In this document: positions 1 to 9,036 of the stretch, piece after piece | Layout: every line of letters begins with the position of its first letter | Position numbering within the stretch: position 1 is the first letter of the stretch | NCBI GenBank assembly: GCA_050288105.1 | Contig: JBNKDE010000003.1 | Coordinates: 124,001-188,000, forward strand | Direction of reading: 5' to 3' | Length of the DNA: 64,000 bases | Origin: JACNJF01 sp050288105 | GTDB taxonomy: Bacteria > Pseudomonadota > Gammaproteobacteria > GCA-001735895 | Notes under the pieces: model-generated | Databases searched by the model: none | Seen by the model: only the letters and a program-made list of their open reading frames with translations | Told to the model about the DNA's origin: nothing | Made by a program: the position numbers and the translations under genes

Positions 1-441
1 ACTTAGCAGTTTTCTGAATTGATTCACCTGCCACAGATACTCACTTTGATAAGCTGATGGATCGCTTACTGCAGAGCTGGAATAGGAATATACTTTTGCG
101 TAAGCTGAATATTCTGCAGCTTCTATGGCTTTGCCAGCTAATGCCAGGGCCACAGCATGGCTAACAGAAACTGCGGCATTACCAGAACCATCCAGAGAAT
201 TTGACCCCGCATGGCTTGTTGCCGCCTGTTTTGCGAATGCGGCGGCTTGCTGTAATTGCTGAATACTGCATTCACCTTTTAAAAACTTTTTCCCTTCAGT
301 GAATGCTGTTTGAATAGCCTCATCCGTTAGTAAATGCTCAACCCTTTCAACGCATGAAATAGCAAAAGCAAGCCTGGAGTTAAAATTATCCTCACCATCG
401 ATATTATGTTCCTTAACTAATTTTCTTAATTCGAGATTCAT
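1..441 (-). CDS. Hypothetical protein, 3' part cut by window edge (possible immunity-protein-like)
   Basis: An open minus-strand frame starts at the ATG at 441-439 and runs without a stop to base 1, so at least 147 codons are present and the C-terminus is missing. The N-terminus reads MNLELRKLVKEH. The middle is rich in Ala and Tyr (for example AGKAIEAAEYAAYAK), suggesting a helical-repeat fold. This pattern reminds me of proteins annotated as putative immunity proteins, but that is only an impression. It sits four bases from the end of the dehydrogenase gene on the same strand and may be cotranscribed with it. No function is assigned. Confidence 0.7.
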   Translation of the reverse strand, partial: MNLELRKLVKEHNIDGEDNFNSRLAFAISCVERVEHLLTDEAIQTAFTEGKKFLKGECSIQQLQQAAAFAKQAATSHAGSNSLDGSGNAAVSVSHAVALALAGKAIEAAEYSAYAKVYSYSSSAVSDPSAYQSEYLWQVNQFRKLLS

Positions 442-445
442 AATA

Positions 446-1405
446 TTAATTTAATAATTGCAATTCCTCACCGTCTAACCAGCTGGTGATTATCTGCACC
501 ATTTCTCCATAAAAAACGCGATAGGTTTGATCAGTGACATAACCGACATGTGAGGTCAGCACGGTATTAGGAAGACTGCGCAGAATATGATCTGCGGGTA
601 GTGGTTCCTGGTCATAAACATCTAGCCCTGCACCTGCTATCTGCTTATTCTGCAGCGCCTGGATTAAATCATTTTCATTGATTATCGGGCCTCTGGATGT
701 ATTCACCAGGTAAGCGGAAGGTTTCATAAGTGCCAGAGCCCTTGCATCGATTAGGCCTCGATAACGCTGACCCATTTTAAGATGAATGGTGATGATATCC
801 GAGGCTGCTAACAGGGTTTCCTGATCGACCAGTTCCACCCCCAGTTCTTCACATCTTTGTTGTGTCAGGTTCTGACTCCAGGCAATCACTCGCATACCAA
901 AGGCCTGTGCAAATTTGGCGACATTCGATCCATGCCTGCCGAGGCCTATGATACCGAGGGTTTGTCCTTTCAGATCGCGCCCGATGGTGGTTTGCCACAA
1001 GCCATTTCGCATCGCATTATCCTCAGCAACTAGATGCCGAGACAACGCCATAATCAATCCCCAGGCAAGTTCTGAAGCCGCATGGCCGGGCGAATGAGTA
1101 CCACATACCATGACCTCATGGTCTCTAGCTGCTTCCAGATCAATTGCTGCATTTTTTGCACCACTGGTGACCAGTAACTTAAGTTGAGGTAACTGTTCAA
1201 ATAAAGCCCGTTTGAATGGGGTCCGTTCGCGCATAATACAGATCACATCGAAAGGACTTAACGCGTCGATCAGCAACTCGATGTCAGCAATATGCTCATT
1301 AAAAACAGTAATGTCAGCCCGATCTTCAAGCTTGCTCCATTCAGCCATATCCTTTGCTACCTGCTGATAATCATCCAGAATACCAATACGTATTTTTTCA
1401 CTCAT
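446..1405 (-). CDS. D-2-hydroxyacid dehydrogenase family protein (NAD-dependent)
   Basis: A 319-residue cytosolic oxidoreductase of the D-isomer-specific 2-hydroxyacid dehydrogenase family, which interconverts 2-hydroxyacids and 2-oxoacids with NAD(P). The Rossmann motif GLGRHG is at 154-159. The usual catalytic triad is visible: Arg238 in NTSRGP, Glu267 in YDQEP and His286 in TSHVGY. Length is normal for the family. It lies 28 bases downstream of tcuB on the same strand, so it is probably the last gene of the tcuA-tcuB transcript or shares it with the edge gene. The substrate is unknown. The context suggests a hydroxylated tricarboxylate or a downstream 2-oxoacid, but this is inference. Confidence 0.9.
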   Translation of the reverse strand: MSEKIRIGILDDYQQVAKDMAEWSKLEDRADITVFNEHIADIELLIDALSPFDVICIMRERTPFKRALFEQLPQLKLLVTSGAKNAAIDLEAARDHEVMVCGTHSPGHAASELAWGLIMALSRHLVAEDNAMRNGLWQTTIGRDLKGQTLGIIGLGRHGSNVAKFAQAFGMRVIAWSQNLTQQRCEELGVELVDQETLLAASDIITIHLKMGQRYRGLIDARALALMKPSAYLVNTSRGPIINENDLIQALQNKQIAGAGLDVYDQEPLPADHILRSLPNTVLTSHVGYVTDQTYRVFYGEMVQIITSWLDGEELQLLN

Positions 1406-1433
1406 GATTGAGCCTCTTGTCGCAATTTTGCTT

Positions 1434-2510
1434 TTAAGGCTTCAAGAATAAGCGCTGATCCTTAGCATCTTTTAATAATGAAGCCAGTCGATAGAAACCA
1501 TGCACCATTTTAGAAAAAGGTGTCAATACAAAAAATGTCAATACCGATCCTAGATGAATCACCAATAACGCCGGCATCAGCGAACTACCCGCGAAGGCAT
1601 ATACAGCCAGCCCCGTAGTACTCACCACAAACAGCAACAGTGTAAAAGCCATTTCTCCACCCCAGATGCGATTGTCTGACAGATGACGCTCACCCTTTAA
1701 TTTTAAGGTTGCCATGCCCAGGCTGCCCAGACTGAGCAATAGCCCACCACTGATACCTAATAACTTTGGTAGCGAAATGAGAGGATAAGGCGCGGGTAAA
1801 TTAAACACATAATGCATCAAAGTAGCAACGCTGGTTGCTGCAAAACACAATAAGAATCCATACATCACTGCCTGGTGCATAGCACGTCGCGCATTGGAAA
1901 ATCGGTCTTCATCTTCAAAGTTACATCCATCACCATGCCCACCGGAAAGATTCTTCATCGTTGCAAGCGACTTAATCGCGGCGTGAATGTCTGCCATGCA
2001 CAATGGCCCGCCTCCAATAGAGTGCCAGTATTTACCAACACTGAGCAACACCAGTAGTAGTGGTAGCAGAAACGCCGGCGCAAAAATTGCCACCATCGCG
2101 TTATGCGAAAGTACCGCATAAAAACCCGAGTGACTGCTCGCCCCAAACCAGCTTACCAGGGCCAATATTAATGCAAACCCAATAATGGTTGCCAGCATGA
2201 TGGCTACGCCACTTTTATGGAATAGCCCGGCAAATGCAGTGGGTACGGCATGGTCCTGCCAGCTATCCTGACGGACTTCAGCCAGAATCTTGGGGATATT
2301 CAATGCAAATTCATGTGGTTCGGTATACTGACAGGCGTAGTAGCAGCCTCGACAGTTGTGGCACAGGTTGGCCAGTTGAACCACATCAGCATCGCTGAAA
2401 GCCCGCTCCCGATTGATCGCAGGAAAAACCGAGCAATAACCTTCACAATATCGGCAGGCATTACAGATTTCAATCTGCCGACGTGCTTCCTGGATGGTCT
2501 CATTTGACAT
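1434..2510 (-). CDS. tcuB: Tricarballylate utilization protein TcuB (CitB-like Fe-S membrane protein)
   Basis: TcuB is the membrane electron-transfer partner that reoxidises the flavin of TcuA and passes electrons towards the quinone pool. Two four-Cys clusters of the CxxCxxCxxxC type lie near the N-terminus (CNACRYCEGYC and CHNCRGCYYAC), followed by several hydrophobic membrane segments. The frame is open back to 2555, but I prefer the ATG at 2510: it begins MSNETIQEARRQ, the usual family N-terminus, and overlaps the tcuA stop by only 11 bases instead of 56. The tight overlap implies translational coupling with tcuA. Assignment rests on the cysteine spacing and on the adjacent tcuA. Confidence 0.9.
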   Translation of the reverse strand: MSNETIQEARRQIEICNACRYCEGYCSVFPAINRERAFSDADVVQLANLCHNCRGCYYACQYTEPHEFALNIPKILAEVRQDSWQDHAVPTAFAGLFHKSGVAIMLATIIGFALILALVSWFGASSHSGFYAVLSHNAMVAIFAPAFLLPLLLVLLSVGKYWHSIGGGPLCMADIHAAIKSLATMKNLSGGHGDGCNFEDEDRFSNARRAMHQAVMYGFLLCFAATSVATLMHYVFNLPAPYPLISLPKLLGISGGLLLSLGSLGMATLKLKGERHLSDNRIWGGEMAFTLLLFVVSTTGLAVYAFAGSSLMPALLVIHLGSVLTFFVLTPFSKMVHGFYRLASLLKDAKDQRLFLKP

Positions 2511-3894
2511 AGCTAGCTGCCTCCTTACCGGCAATGCGGCCAAATACTGTTCCAATCGTCATACCAAACCCTGCCAGGTAACCCTGACCTAAAATTGACC
2601 CTGCCATGGTTTCACCTGCAGCCCAGAGATTTTTGATAGGACCATATTCCCCCTGTACCTGAGCTTTCTCATCGACTTTCAGACCGAGGTAAGTAAAAGT
2701 CACTCCGGTACGTAAACTGTAACCGTAATAAGGGGGTTGATTGATGGGTCTGGCCCAGTTGGTTTTTGCTGGAGTGAGTCCATCGGTCGATAGCCCATCC
2801 AGCTCAGTTGGATGAAAATGCCCCGGCTGACAGGCCTTATTGAATTCATCTACCGTTGCTAATAACTGCTCTGCTGGAAGTCCCAGCTTATGCGCCAGTT
2901 GTTCCAGGGTATCGGCCTTGATTGCAGGAAATACCGAGGGCATAAACAGTTCAAGCGATTTTGCATCGATAATGGCGTAGCCAACCTGATCAGGTTGTGC
3001 AGCAACCAGACGACCCCAGATCGCATAGCGTTTGGGCCAGACATCTTCGCCTTCGTCATAGAATCGTTTGGCCTCTTTATTCACCACGATGGAAAACGGA
3101 ACGCAGTCCAGTCGAGTGACAATCCCCCCGTCAAATTTTGGTGCCCGACCATCTATGGCAACCGCATGACATTGAGTGGGATCGCCCACCGAGAGCACAC
3201 CCTGATCCAGCAAATCCTTAAGCACCACACCCCGGTTATAAGGCGTCCCACGGATCAGGAAGTTTTTGGCCGCAGGTCCCCAGGCGCGGGCCAGCCAGTC
3301 GGTATCAGCCTGGAAACCACCCGAGGCTACAATCACGGCATTCGTTGTTAACTTCCTGTGTTGGCCCAGATGCTCATACTCAAGCGAGCTGATTTCATCC
3401 TTATCAAGTTGCAAATGCGTGACATGGGCATCGTATAACACCTCAACACCCAGCGCCTGGGCGGTTCGATAATAGGCATTCACTAACGCTTTACCACCGC
3501 CGCGAAAAAAAGCATTGGTACGCGACAACGAGAGTGTACCTGATAAAGAAGGCTGGAAGCGGACACCACGTTGTTGCATCCAGGGCAGGCACTCTTCAGA
3601 AGTCTCAATCGTCAGACGCGCCAGATTTTCCTCTGTTTTTCCCCCGGTCACTTTGAGTAAATCCTGAAAGTATTCATCCGCATCATAGTTGCCAGTTAAT
3701 ACAGACAACGGCCCCTGATGCATACAGCGAAAATTGCGCGTATGGCGTGAGTTTCCTCCACGATAGGCTTTCGGAGCGCCTTCCAGTATCAGAACACTCG
3801 CCCCTGCTTCGGCTGCGGTGATTGCTGCACATAATGCCGCATTACCTCCTCCGATGATGACGATGTCTTTATTATTAGTATCTGGCATACACAT
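2500..3894 (-). CDS. tcuA: FAD-dependent tricarballylate dehydrogenase TcuA
   Basis: TcuA oxidises tricarballylate (propane-1,2,3-tricarboxylate) to cis-aconitate, which enters the TCA cycle. The 464-residue protein opens with an FAD-binding motif (IVIIGGGNAALCAA, about residues 11-24) and has the overall look of the fumarate reductase/succinate dehydrogenase flavoprotein family, ending in a C-terminal FAD motif around GYLAGFG. It is first in the tcuA-tcuB-dehydrogenase transcript and is divergent from a LysR gene 83 bases away, the same arrangement as the LysR-controlled Salmonella tcu operon. ATG at 3894 and ATG at 3888 are both possible starts. No MFS carrier tcuC follows. The Tct transporter nearby probably replaces it. 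Confidence 0.9.
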   Translation of the reverse strand: MCMPDTNNKDIVIIGGGNAALCAAITAAEAGASVLILEGAPKAYRGGNSRHTRNFRCMHQGPLSVLTGNYDADEYFQDLLKVTGGKTEENLARLTIETSEECLPWMQQRGVRFQPSLSGTLSLSRTNAFFRGGGKALVNAYYRTAQALGVEVLYDAHVTHLQLDKDEISSLEYEHLGQHRKLTTNAVIVASGGFQADTDWLARAWGPAAKNFLIRGTPYNRGVVLKDLLDQGVLSVGDPTQCHAVAIDGRAPKFDGGIVTRLDCVPFSIVVNKEAKRFYDEGEDVWPKRYAIWGRLVAAQPDQVGYAIIDAKSLELFMPSVFPAIKADTLEQLAHKLGLPAEQLLATVDEFNKACQPGHFHPTELDGLSTDGLTPAKTNWARPINQPPYYGYSLRTGVTFTYLGLKVDEKAQVQGEYGPIKNLWAAGETMAGSILGQGYLAGFGMTIGTVFGRIAGKEAASYVK

Positions 3895-3977
3895 TAACCT
3901 GAGTTTATTAGTTTTGCAGGATGATGTAGCAACAGGATTAATTTGTTAAATAACAAAATCGGATTTATTATTGCGGT
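3895..3977. promoter_or_regulatory. Divergent tcuA / LysR promoter region with imperfect dyad
   Basis: This 83-base spacer separates divergent genes. It holds an imperfect inverted repeat at about 3950-3971 (ATAAC...TTAT arms around AAAATCGGATTT), which overlaps the start-proximal region of the LysR gene. That placement suits a LysR-type autoregulatory site. The binding assignment is inference. Confidence 0.45.
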
Positions 3978-4895
3978 ATGCGCATAAATTTCGATTTTCT
4001 TGATCTGGAAGCTTTCCTGGCAGTGGCCGAACTCGGGTCATTTCAACGGGCAGCTGAACAACTGGCTATCTCGCAATCTGCCATCACCCGGCGTATACAG
4101 AAGCTGGAAACCGCTCTTGATACCATCCTGTTCGAACGCACGACGCGCAGCCTGAAACTCACGCTGGAAGCGCGTAGTTTTCGATCACGCGCGCAGGAAA
4201 TTATGGATAACGCGGCTGAAGCAATGCATGCAATGAGTGATGAAAGCACGCGCTTCGAACATCAACGCAACAGCATTATTACCATTGCAGCCATTCCTAC
4301 CACCACCCACGACATCCTGCCTCAGGTGATTAAACACTTTAGAGCAACCGGACATACTGCACGCATAAAAATTCTGGATTATTTTGCCAACGACGTGATT
4401 GAAGCCGTCACGCAGGGTGAAGCCGATTTTGGAATCAGCTTCATCGGTATGCAGGAACCGGGATTAGTATTCGAATATCTGTTCGAAGATCAATTCGTAC
4501 TCGCCATGCATCGAGATCATCCATTCAGCCGGCAGGAAAAAATAAGCTGGCATGAAATAGAGGGAGAACAAATCATCGTACCCTGGAAAGGTACAGGTAA
4601 CCGCATGTTGATCGACAACGAAATGGCAACCATCCAGCAACAGTTGAACTGGTCCTATCAGGTTCACCATTCCTCATCGGCCATAGGACTGGTCGAGGCC
4701 AACCTCGGTGTCGCCCTGCTACCACAGTCCGCTGTCCCGCAACGGGAAAATTCCCTGGTGGTCTCTCGCCCGCTAAAAGATCCACAGATCACTCGCATAA
4801 TCGGCACTGTACGACGCAGCCAGCAGGTACTCTCAGTTGCTGCGGAAGCGTTCTATCAAATACTCATCGATAAGTGCCATAAAATCATGCCGTAG
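3978..4895 (+). CDS. LysR-family transcriptional regulator (TcuR-like)
   Basis: A 305-residue LysR regulator. The N-terminal winged helix-turn-helix is typical (FLAVAELGSFQRAAEQLAIS, then QSAITRRIQKLE, about residues 13-47). It is followed by a periplasmic-binding-protein-like effector domain with the usual LysR signature NLGVALLPQSAVP. It is divergent from tcuA, so it probably senses tricarballylate or another tricarboxylate and controls tcuAB and itself. Family membership is certain. The effector is inferred from position and from the known Salmonella tcuR arrangement. Confidence 0.9.
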   Translation: MRINFDFLDLEAFLAVAELGSFQRAAEQLAISQSAITRRIQKLETALDTILFERTTRSLKLTLEARSFRSRAQEIMDNAAEAMHAMSDESTRFEHQRNSIITIAAIPTTTHDILPQVIKHFRATGHTARIKILDYFANDVIEAVTQGEADFGISFIGMQEPGLVFEYLFEDQFVLAMHRDHPFSRQEKISWHEIEGEQIIVPWKGTGNRMLIDNEMATIQQQLNWSYQVHHSSSAIGLVEANLGVALLPQSAVPQRENSLVVSRPLKDPQITRIIGTVRRSQQVLSVAAEAFYQILIDKCHKIMP

Positions 4896-4905
4896 TAGCG
4901 CATGC

Positions 4906-5328
4906 TTAATAAATCTCAGAAACGTAAGCTGGCAGAGTATCTTTATCAGGTAACGGTGTAGGTTTTCCGTCATCATCGAGAGCGACAAATTTAAAATTCC
5001 CTTCGATGACTTTTTCACGTATGCCTATACGATTTCTGCGTACCCAGGCTTCGACATGAATAGTCATCGAAGTTCTACCGGTTTCAATAATCTCAGTATA
5101 GATGCCTAATATATCTCCAACCCTGACCGGCAGGATAAAACTCATACTGTCCAGCGCAACCGTAACCACTCTGCACTGCGCCCTTTGTCCTGCACAAATA
5201 CCTGCGGCTATATCCATTTGCGAAAGTACCCAACCACCAAAAATATCTCCTGAAGGATTGGTGTCGGCAGGCATGGCTAAGGTTCGGGTGGTTAATCTTC
5301 CGCGTTGTTCATTCATAGTCATTTTCAT
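4906..5328 (-). CDS. yciA: Acyl-CoA thioesterase, YciA-like hotdog fold
   Basis: A 140-residue hotdog-fold thioesterase that hydrolyses acyl-CoA to free acid and CoA in the cytosol. The stretch TRTLAMPADTNPSGDIFGGW followed by VLSQMDIAAG is the YciA hallmark and includes the catalytic Asp (GDIFGGW). It is convergent with the LysR gene, with 10 bases between the two stops. It is not obviously part of the tricarboxylate pathway. The symbol reflects family likeness. Confidence 0.88.
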   Translation of the reverse strand: MKMTMNEQRGRLTTRTLAMPADTNPSGDIFGGWVLSQMDIAAGICAGQRAQCRVVTVALDSMSFILPVRVGDILGIYTEIIETGRTSMTIHVEAWVRRNRIGIREKVIEGNFKFVALDDDGKPTPLPDKDTLPAYVSEIY

Positions 5329-5438
5329 CTATTTTGGCAGCAATAATATAATCAGCAAAAACACTTAAATTTAAGGTGGATACATTATCGTCTACTACGA
5401 CTTTCATTTCACTTTCAATAAACATGGGGCGATAGCCT

Positions 5439-6818
5439 TCAACTAAATTTCAGGCTAACGCATAAACCCTGCCCACTGTCAGCGGTGTTGAGTGATAGTT
5501 CTGCAGCGTGAAATTTTGCAACTTCACTGGCGATAGCCAGACCCAGTCCGGTTCCCTTACGGTCTTCCTGTAATCGGGTAAATCGCTCCATCACACGTTC
5601 GCGATCTGCCAGCGGAATCCCCGGACCATTGTCTTCTACTTCCAGTACCGCCTGCTCATTGTTCAACTTAACTCGGACGTTTACGGTAGTGCCTGGCGGA
5701 CAATAATTTTCAGCATTATCCAGCAGGTTGCTGATCAATTCCTGTAATAAGGTTGGATTGCCACTCACCATCATGGAAGTATATTCAGACTCAAAACCCA
5801 AATCTATCTGATGCTGTCGGTGCTCTTCCATCCAGAACAGTGTCACCTGTTTACAGAATTCAATCAGCTCTATTGGTTGTAACAATTTATCGGCTTTATC
5901 ACTATTTTCGACCTGTGCCAGAGTGAGCAATTGATTGATCAAGCGCGACATCTGTTGTGCACGATCAATGACCACCTGAATTTCATGCTGACCACTTTTC
6001 TCACCGGCTTCTACCTTACGTAAGCAGTGTTCGGCCTGCGCCATTAAAGCCGTCACGGGTGTTCTTAACTGGTGTGAAGCATTCGAGATAAAGCGCCGGT
6101 TTTTATCCACACTGTCGGCCAGACGAGTCAATAAATCATTCAGCGTATCGACCAGTGGTGAAAGCTCACGCGGCATCGGGCGTTTAATCGTGTTCAAATC
6201 GTCGTAGGAACGCCGGGCTATTGCACTACGTAATCGAGTAAGTGGAATCAACCCTCGGCTGATACCGTACCAGGTCAGGACCACGGTAATAATGACGAGA
6301 AATGAAAGTCGAGCGACGGTCTCCAGCATGACCTGATGCAACTGCTGCTGACGACTTTTTACGGTTTGGGCAACAAACACAGAGAGCCAGCCATTTAAGG
6401 GGCGGTCTTCGATAAAATATTTCAACGCAACCACACGCAGCTTTACACCATCATTGATAGCGTCATAAAACAACGGGTCACCACCCTGTAACTTACTTTT
6501 TGCAGGAATATCAGGAATGCCATCAAAGCCAGAAATATAGGCATTGTCCGGCCCCACCACCTTATACAGAATGGTTTCGTGCAGACTGTTTTCTATAATG
6601 GTTTGAATATTTGCCGGTAACAGGTCGCCATCCGTGCTGACCGAGTGTTCAGAAATACTGAACGCCGTGGAGAGAAGCAAACTATCGCCCATCTCAATCA
6701 GGGTATCGCGGGTATTGTAATAAACCTCTATCACCATAACCGTTGACAGCGTAGCCAAAGGGATTAATAACCAGACCAGAATACGCAGGTGAAGAGAAGG
6801 ATTACCCTTAGCTGTCAT
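5439..6818 (-). CDS. tctE: Sensor histidine kinase, TctE-like
   Basis: A 459-residue membrane sensor kinase. One transmembrane helix lies at about 12-32, then a periplasmic sensor segment, then a second helix at about 168-188. The HisKA box SNASHQLRTP carries the phospho-accepting His249, and the ATPase domain shows N-box (LLDNAENYCPP) and G-box (DNGPGIP, GTGLGLAI) motifs. It overlaps the response regulator by four bases. Because it is divergent from tctC, the likely signal is an external tricarboxylate, as in TctDE systems, which induces the transport operon. Confidence 0.9.
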   Translation of the reverse strand: MTAKGNPSLHLRILVWLLIPLATLSTVMVIEVYYNTRDTLIEMGDSLLLSTAFSISEHSVSTDGDLLPANIQTIIENSLHETILYKVVGPDNAYISGFDGIPDIPAKSKLQGGDPLFYDAINDGVKLRVVALKYFIEDRPLNGWLSVFVAQTVKSRQQQLHQVMLETVARLSFLVIITVVLTWYGISRGLIPLTRLRSAIARRSYDDLNTIKRPMPRELSPLVDTLNDLLTRLADSVDKNRRFISNASHQLRTPVTALMAQAEHCLRKVEAGEKSGQHEIQVVIDRAQQMSRLINQLLTLAQVENSDKADKLLQPIELIEFCKQVTLFWMEEHRQHQIDLGFESEYTSMMVSGNPTLLQELISNLLDNAENYCPPGTTVNVRVKLNNEQAVLEVEDNGPGIPLADRERVMERFTRLQEDRKGTGLGLAIASEVAKFHAAELSLNTADSGQGLCVSLKFS

Positions 6819-7480
6819 AATTTCTCGAGCACATAACCCAGCCCACGCACGGTACGGATGGTGATTTCAGGGGTATTGAGTTTCTTGCGTAAACGATGCA
6901 CGTAGATTTCAATGGCAGATGGACTCACTTCATCATCAAAACTAAACAGATGCTCTGCTATCTGCTCCTTACTCACTACCCGGCCATTGGTATTGAGCAA
7001 TACCTCTATGACGCCACGCTCTCGTTTGGTCAGGTTGAGTGTCTCATCGTGCAAACTGACCTCACGCGAGACCGTATCAAACTGCAGTGGACCGAATTGT
7101 TGTTTGGTAGATCCAGTTTTTTGATGACGCCTTAATAGTGCACGCACCCGCGCCTCCAGCTCCTCCAGATGAAACGGCTTGGTCAGATAATCATCGGCAC
7201 CCAGATCCAGACCTTCAACCCGAGAAGACATATCCGCACGAGCGGTTAGAATGAGTACAGGGATATCCCTGCCAAACGCTCGAATATTCTTCAGTATTTC
7301 CAGTCCATTTTTACGTGGCAGGTTAAGATCGAGAACCGCCAGATCATAAGGTTCATGCTTTAATAACTGTTCCGCGATAACGCCATCGACCGCTACATCT
7401 ACCGCATGCTCCATCTGCCTTAACGAATTTACAATACTCTCGGCAATATCACTATTATCTTCGACTACCAGTATACGCAT
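6815..7480 (-). CDS. tctD: OmpR/PhoB-family response regulator, TctD-like
   Basis: A 221-residue regulator with an N-terminal receiver domain (acidic pocket at EDN 7-9, phospho-acceptor Asp51 in VLDLNLP) and a C-terminal OmpR-type winged-helix domain (LTKRERGVIEVLL, VHRLRKKL, RTVRGLGYVLEKL). It is first in the regulator-kinase pair and divergent from tctC. By position and family it activates the tct operon. A decayed copy of its receiver domain is found beside the porin gene at 42271-42463. Confidence 0.92.
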   Translation of the reverse strand: MRILVVEDNSDIAESIVNSLRQMEHAVDVAVDGVIAEQLLKHEPYDLAVLDLNLPRKNGLEILKNIRAFGRDIPVLILTARADMSSRVEGLDLGADDYLTKPFHLEELEARVRALLRRHQKTGSTKQQFGPLQFDTVSREVSLHDETLNLTKRERGVIEVLLNTNGRVVSKEQIAEHLFSFDDEVSPSAIEIYVHRLRKKLNTPEITIRTVRGLGYVLEKL

Positions 7481-7779
7481 CAGATTTTTCCTGGCTTTGA
7501 CGATTAATTGAAGGGTTGACTGGCTTTCATTTGCTGTAGCTATTCTTATTCAGGTAGCCCCTGTTTTTTATGCCTGAGCAGGGCCTGTTAACATCTGTTA
7601 CAGGCCCTAGATTGCCTGATCCGTTTCAACTTCGCAACACTGCTTGCTAAATTGCGCAATGAGGTTTTTCAAATGAAAGTTAATTGAAAGATTGGTCTGA
7701 TATCTTGTATCTGTACATTATTAGATCAACTAAATAAAACATCAGTATCATTTATAATAAATATCGAGAGGAATCCTCA
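7481..7779. promoter_or_regulatory. Divergent tctD / tctC regulatory region
   Basis: This 299-base region separates tctD from tctC. Three structures stand out. The first is an inverted repeat with arms GGGCCTGTTAAC (7581-7592) and GTTACAGGCCC (7597-7607). The second is a 10-base perfect palindrome ATTGCGCAAT at 7651-7660. The third is a direct repeat TGAAAG at 7674-7679 and 7685-7690, spaced 11 bases start to start, the spacing typical of OmpR-family sites. A GAGAGGAATCC ribosome-binding stretch precedes the tctC ATG. Assigning the direct repeat to TctD is inference. Confidence 0.5.
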
Positions 7780-8871
7780 ATGAAATTTAAAAAAATCCTG
7801 GCTAATGGCCTGATCACCTCGGTTGCCGCGCTATCTTTCGGCTTTTCCAGTGCCCCCGCATTTTCTGCTGATTTCAGCGGTGAACGCATCGAATGGATCA
7901 TTCCTTTCAAAGAAGGTGGCGGTTCAGATCAATGGGCGCGATTTTATGCCCCTTTACTCGCTGAAAACTTACCTGGAAAGCCTTCGATTGCGGTCAAGAA
8001 TGTACCTGGCGGCGGCAGTACCAACGGTGCCAACCAGTTTACCGCACGCGCCAAACCAGATGGCTTGACCATCCTGGGCACCTCTGGCTCGACCCAGTTT
8101 CCCTATCTGCTGCAGGATAAACGTGTGCGCTACGAATACAAGGACTGGAAGGTGGTGATGGCATCGGCTACTGGTGGTGTTTTTTATGTCAGTCCTTCCC
8201 TGAATGTCAAAAACATGAAGGAACTAGCCGCAAAGAAAGACACCCAGTTAATTTACGGTTCACAGGGTGCAACCTCGCTGGATTTAATTCCGTTACTGGC
8301 CATGGATTTACTCGATATTCCTGTCAAAGCGGTATTTGGCATGAAGGGACGTGGCGCTGGCCGACTGGCGTTTCAAAGGGGTGAGTCCAATATCGACTAT
8401 CAGACTTCATCATCGTATCTTTCAAAAGTGGTTCCCATGGTTGAAGCCGGTGAAGCGATTCCCATGATGTCCTGGGGTGCTCTGGATGATGATGGTAATA
8501 TTGTACGTGACCCTACATTTCCAGATCTGCCCAGCTTTCCCGAAGTGTACGAGCAGGTACATGGGAAGAAGCCTTCAGGTGAAGCCTGGAAAGCCTGGAA
8601 AGCGTTTTTCGTTGCCGGATTTCCAGCACAAAAACTGGTATTCCTACCCAAAGGTACGCCTCAGGATATCGTCGATACCTATGTAGCTGCCGCTAAGAAG
8701 ACGATTACTGCACCGGGTTTCAAGGAAAAATCACTCAAAGTTCTTGGAACCTATCCTCAAACCACAGGCAAGGTCGCTCAGGTTCATTTGAATGCCGCTC
8801 TTGATCTGGATGACCAGGCCAGAGCCTGGGTACAGAACTGGCTGACTTCTAAATATAACGTCAAGTTCTAA
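7780..8871 (+). CDS. tctC: Tripartite tricarboxylate transporter substrate-binding protein TctC
   Basis: A 363-residue periplasmic solute-binding protein of the TctC/Bug family, which captures carboxylates for the TctAB membrane complex. A Sec signal peptide ends near AFSA-DF (about residue 29). The mature protein begins with the family motif WIIPFKEGGGSDQWAR and contains NVPGGGSTNGANQF, typical of ligand-binding loops. A 12-bp hairpin separates it from tctAB, consistent with higher expression of the binding protein. In context its ligand is probably tricarballylate, aconitate or citrate. Confidence 0.93.
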   Translation: MKFKKILANGLITSVAALSFGFSSAPAFSADFSGERIEWIIPFKEGGGSDQWARFYAPLLAENLPGKPSIAVKNVPGGGSTNGANQFTARAKPDGLTILGTSGSTQFPYLLQDKRVRYEYKDWKVVMASATGGVFYVSPSLNVKNMKELAAKKDTQLIYGSQGATSLDLIPLLAMDLLDIPVKAVFGMKGRGAGRLAFQRGESNIDYQTSSSYLSKVVPMVEAGEAIPMMSWGALDDDGNIVRDPTFPDLPSFPEVYEQVHGKKPSGEAWKAWKAFFVAGFPAQKLVFLPKGTPQDIVDTYVAAAKKTITAPGFKEKSLKVLGTYPQTTGKVAQVHLNAALDLDDQARAWVQNWLTSKYNVKF

Positions 8872-8881
8872 CTACTGTGTC

Positions 8882-8910
8882 GATAACACCGCCATCATGG
8901 CGGTGTTATC
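8882..8910 (+). terminator. Hairpin between tctC and tctAB (attenuator or mRNA-stabilising)
   Basis: Perfect 12-bp stem GATAACACCGCC / GGCGGTGTTATC with loop ATCAT, starting 10 bases after the tctC stop. No strong T-run follows, so partial termination or 3'-end protection of tctC mRNA is more likely than full termination. Confidence 0.65.
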
Positions 8911-9036
8911 AAGCTTAGTTAATTTATATAACACAGGGGTGTAATCATAGTGTAGTGCAGCTATGGAGCCTGGCTATTCCGGATTTTATCGGGTCTTAGA
9001 CAACAAGCTTACAGCCCTCGATTTGAGGATATACCA

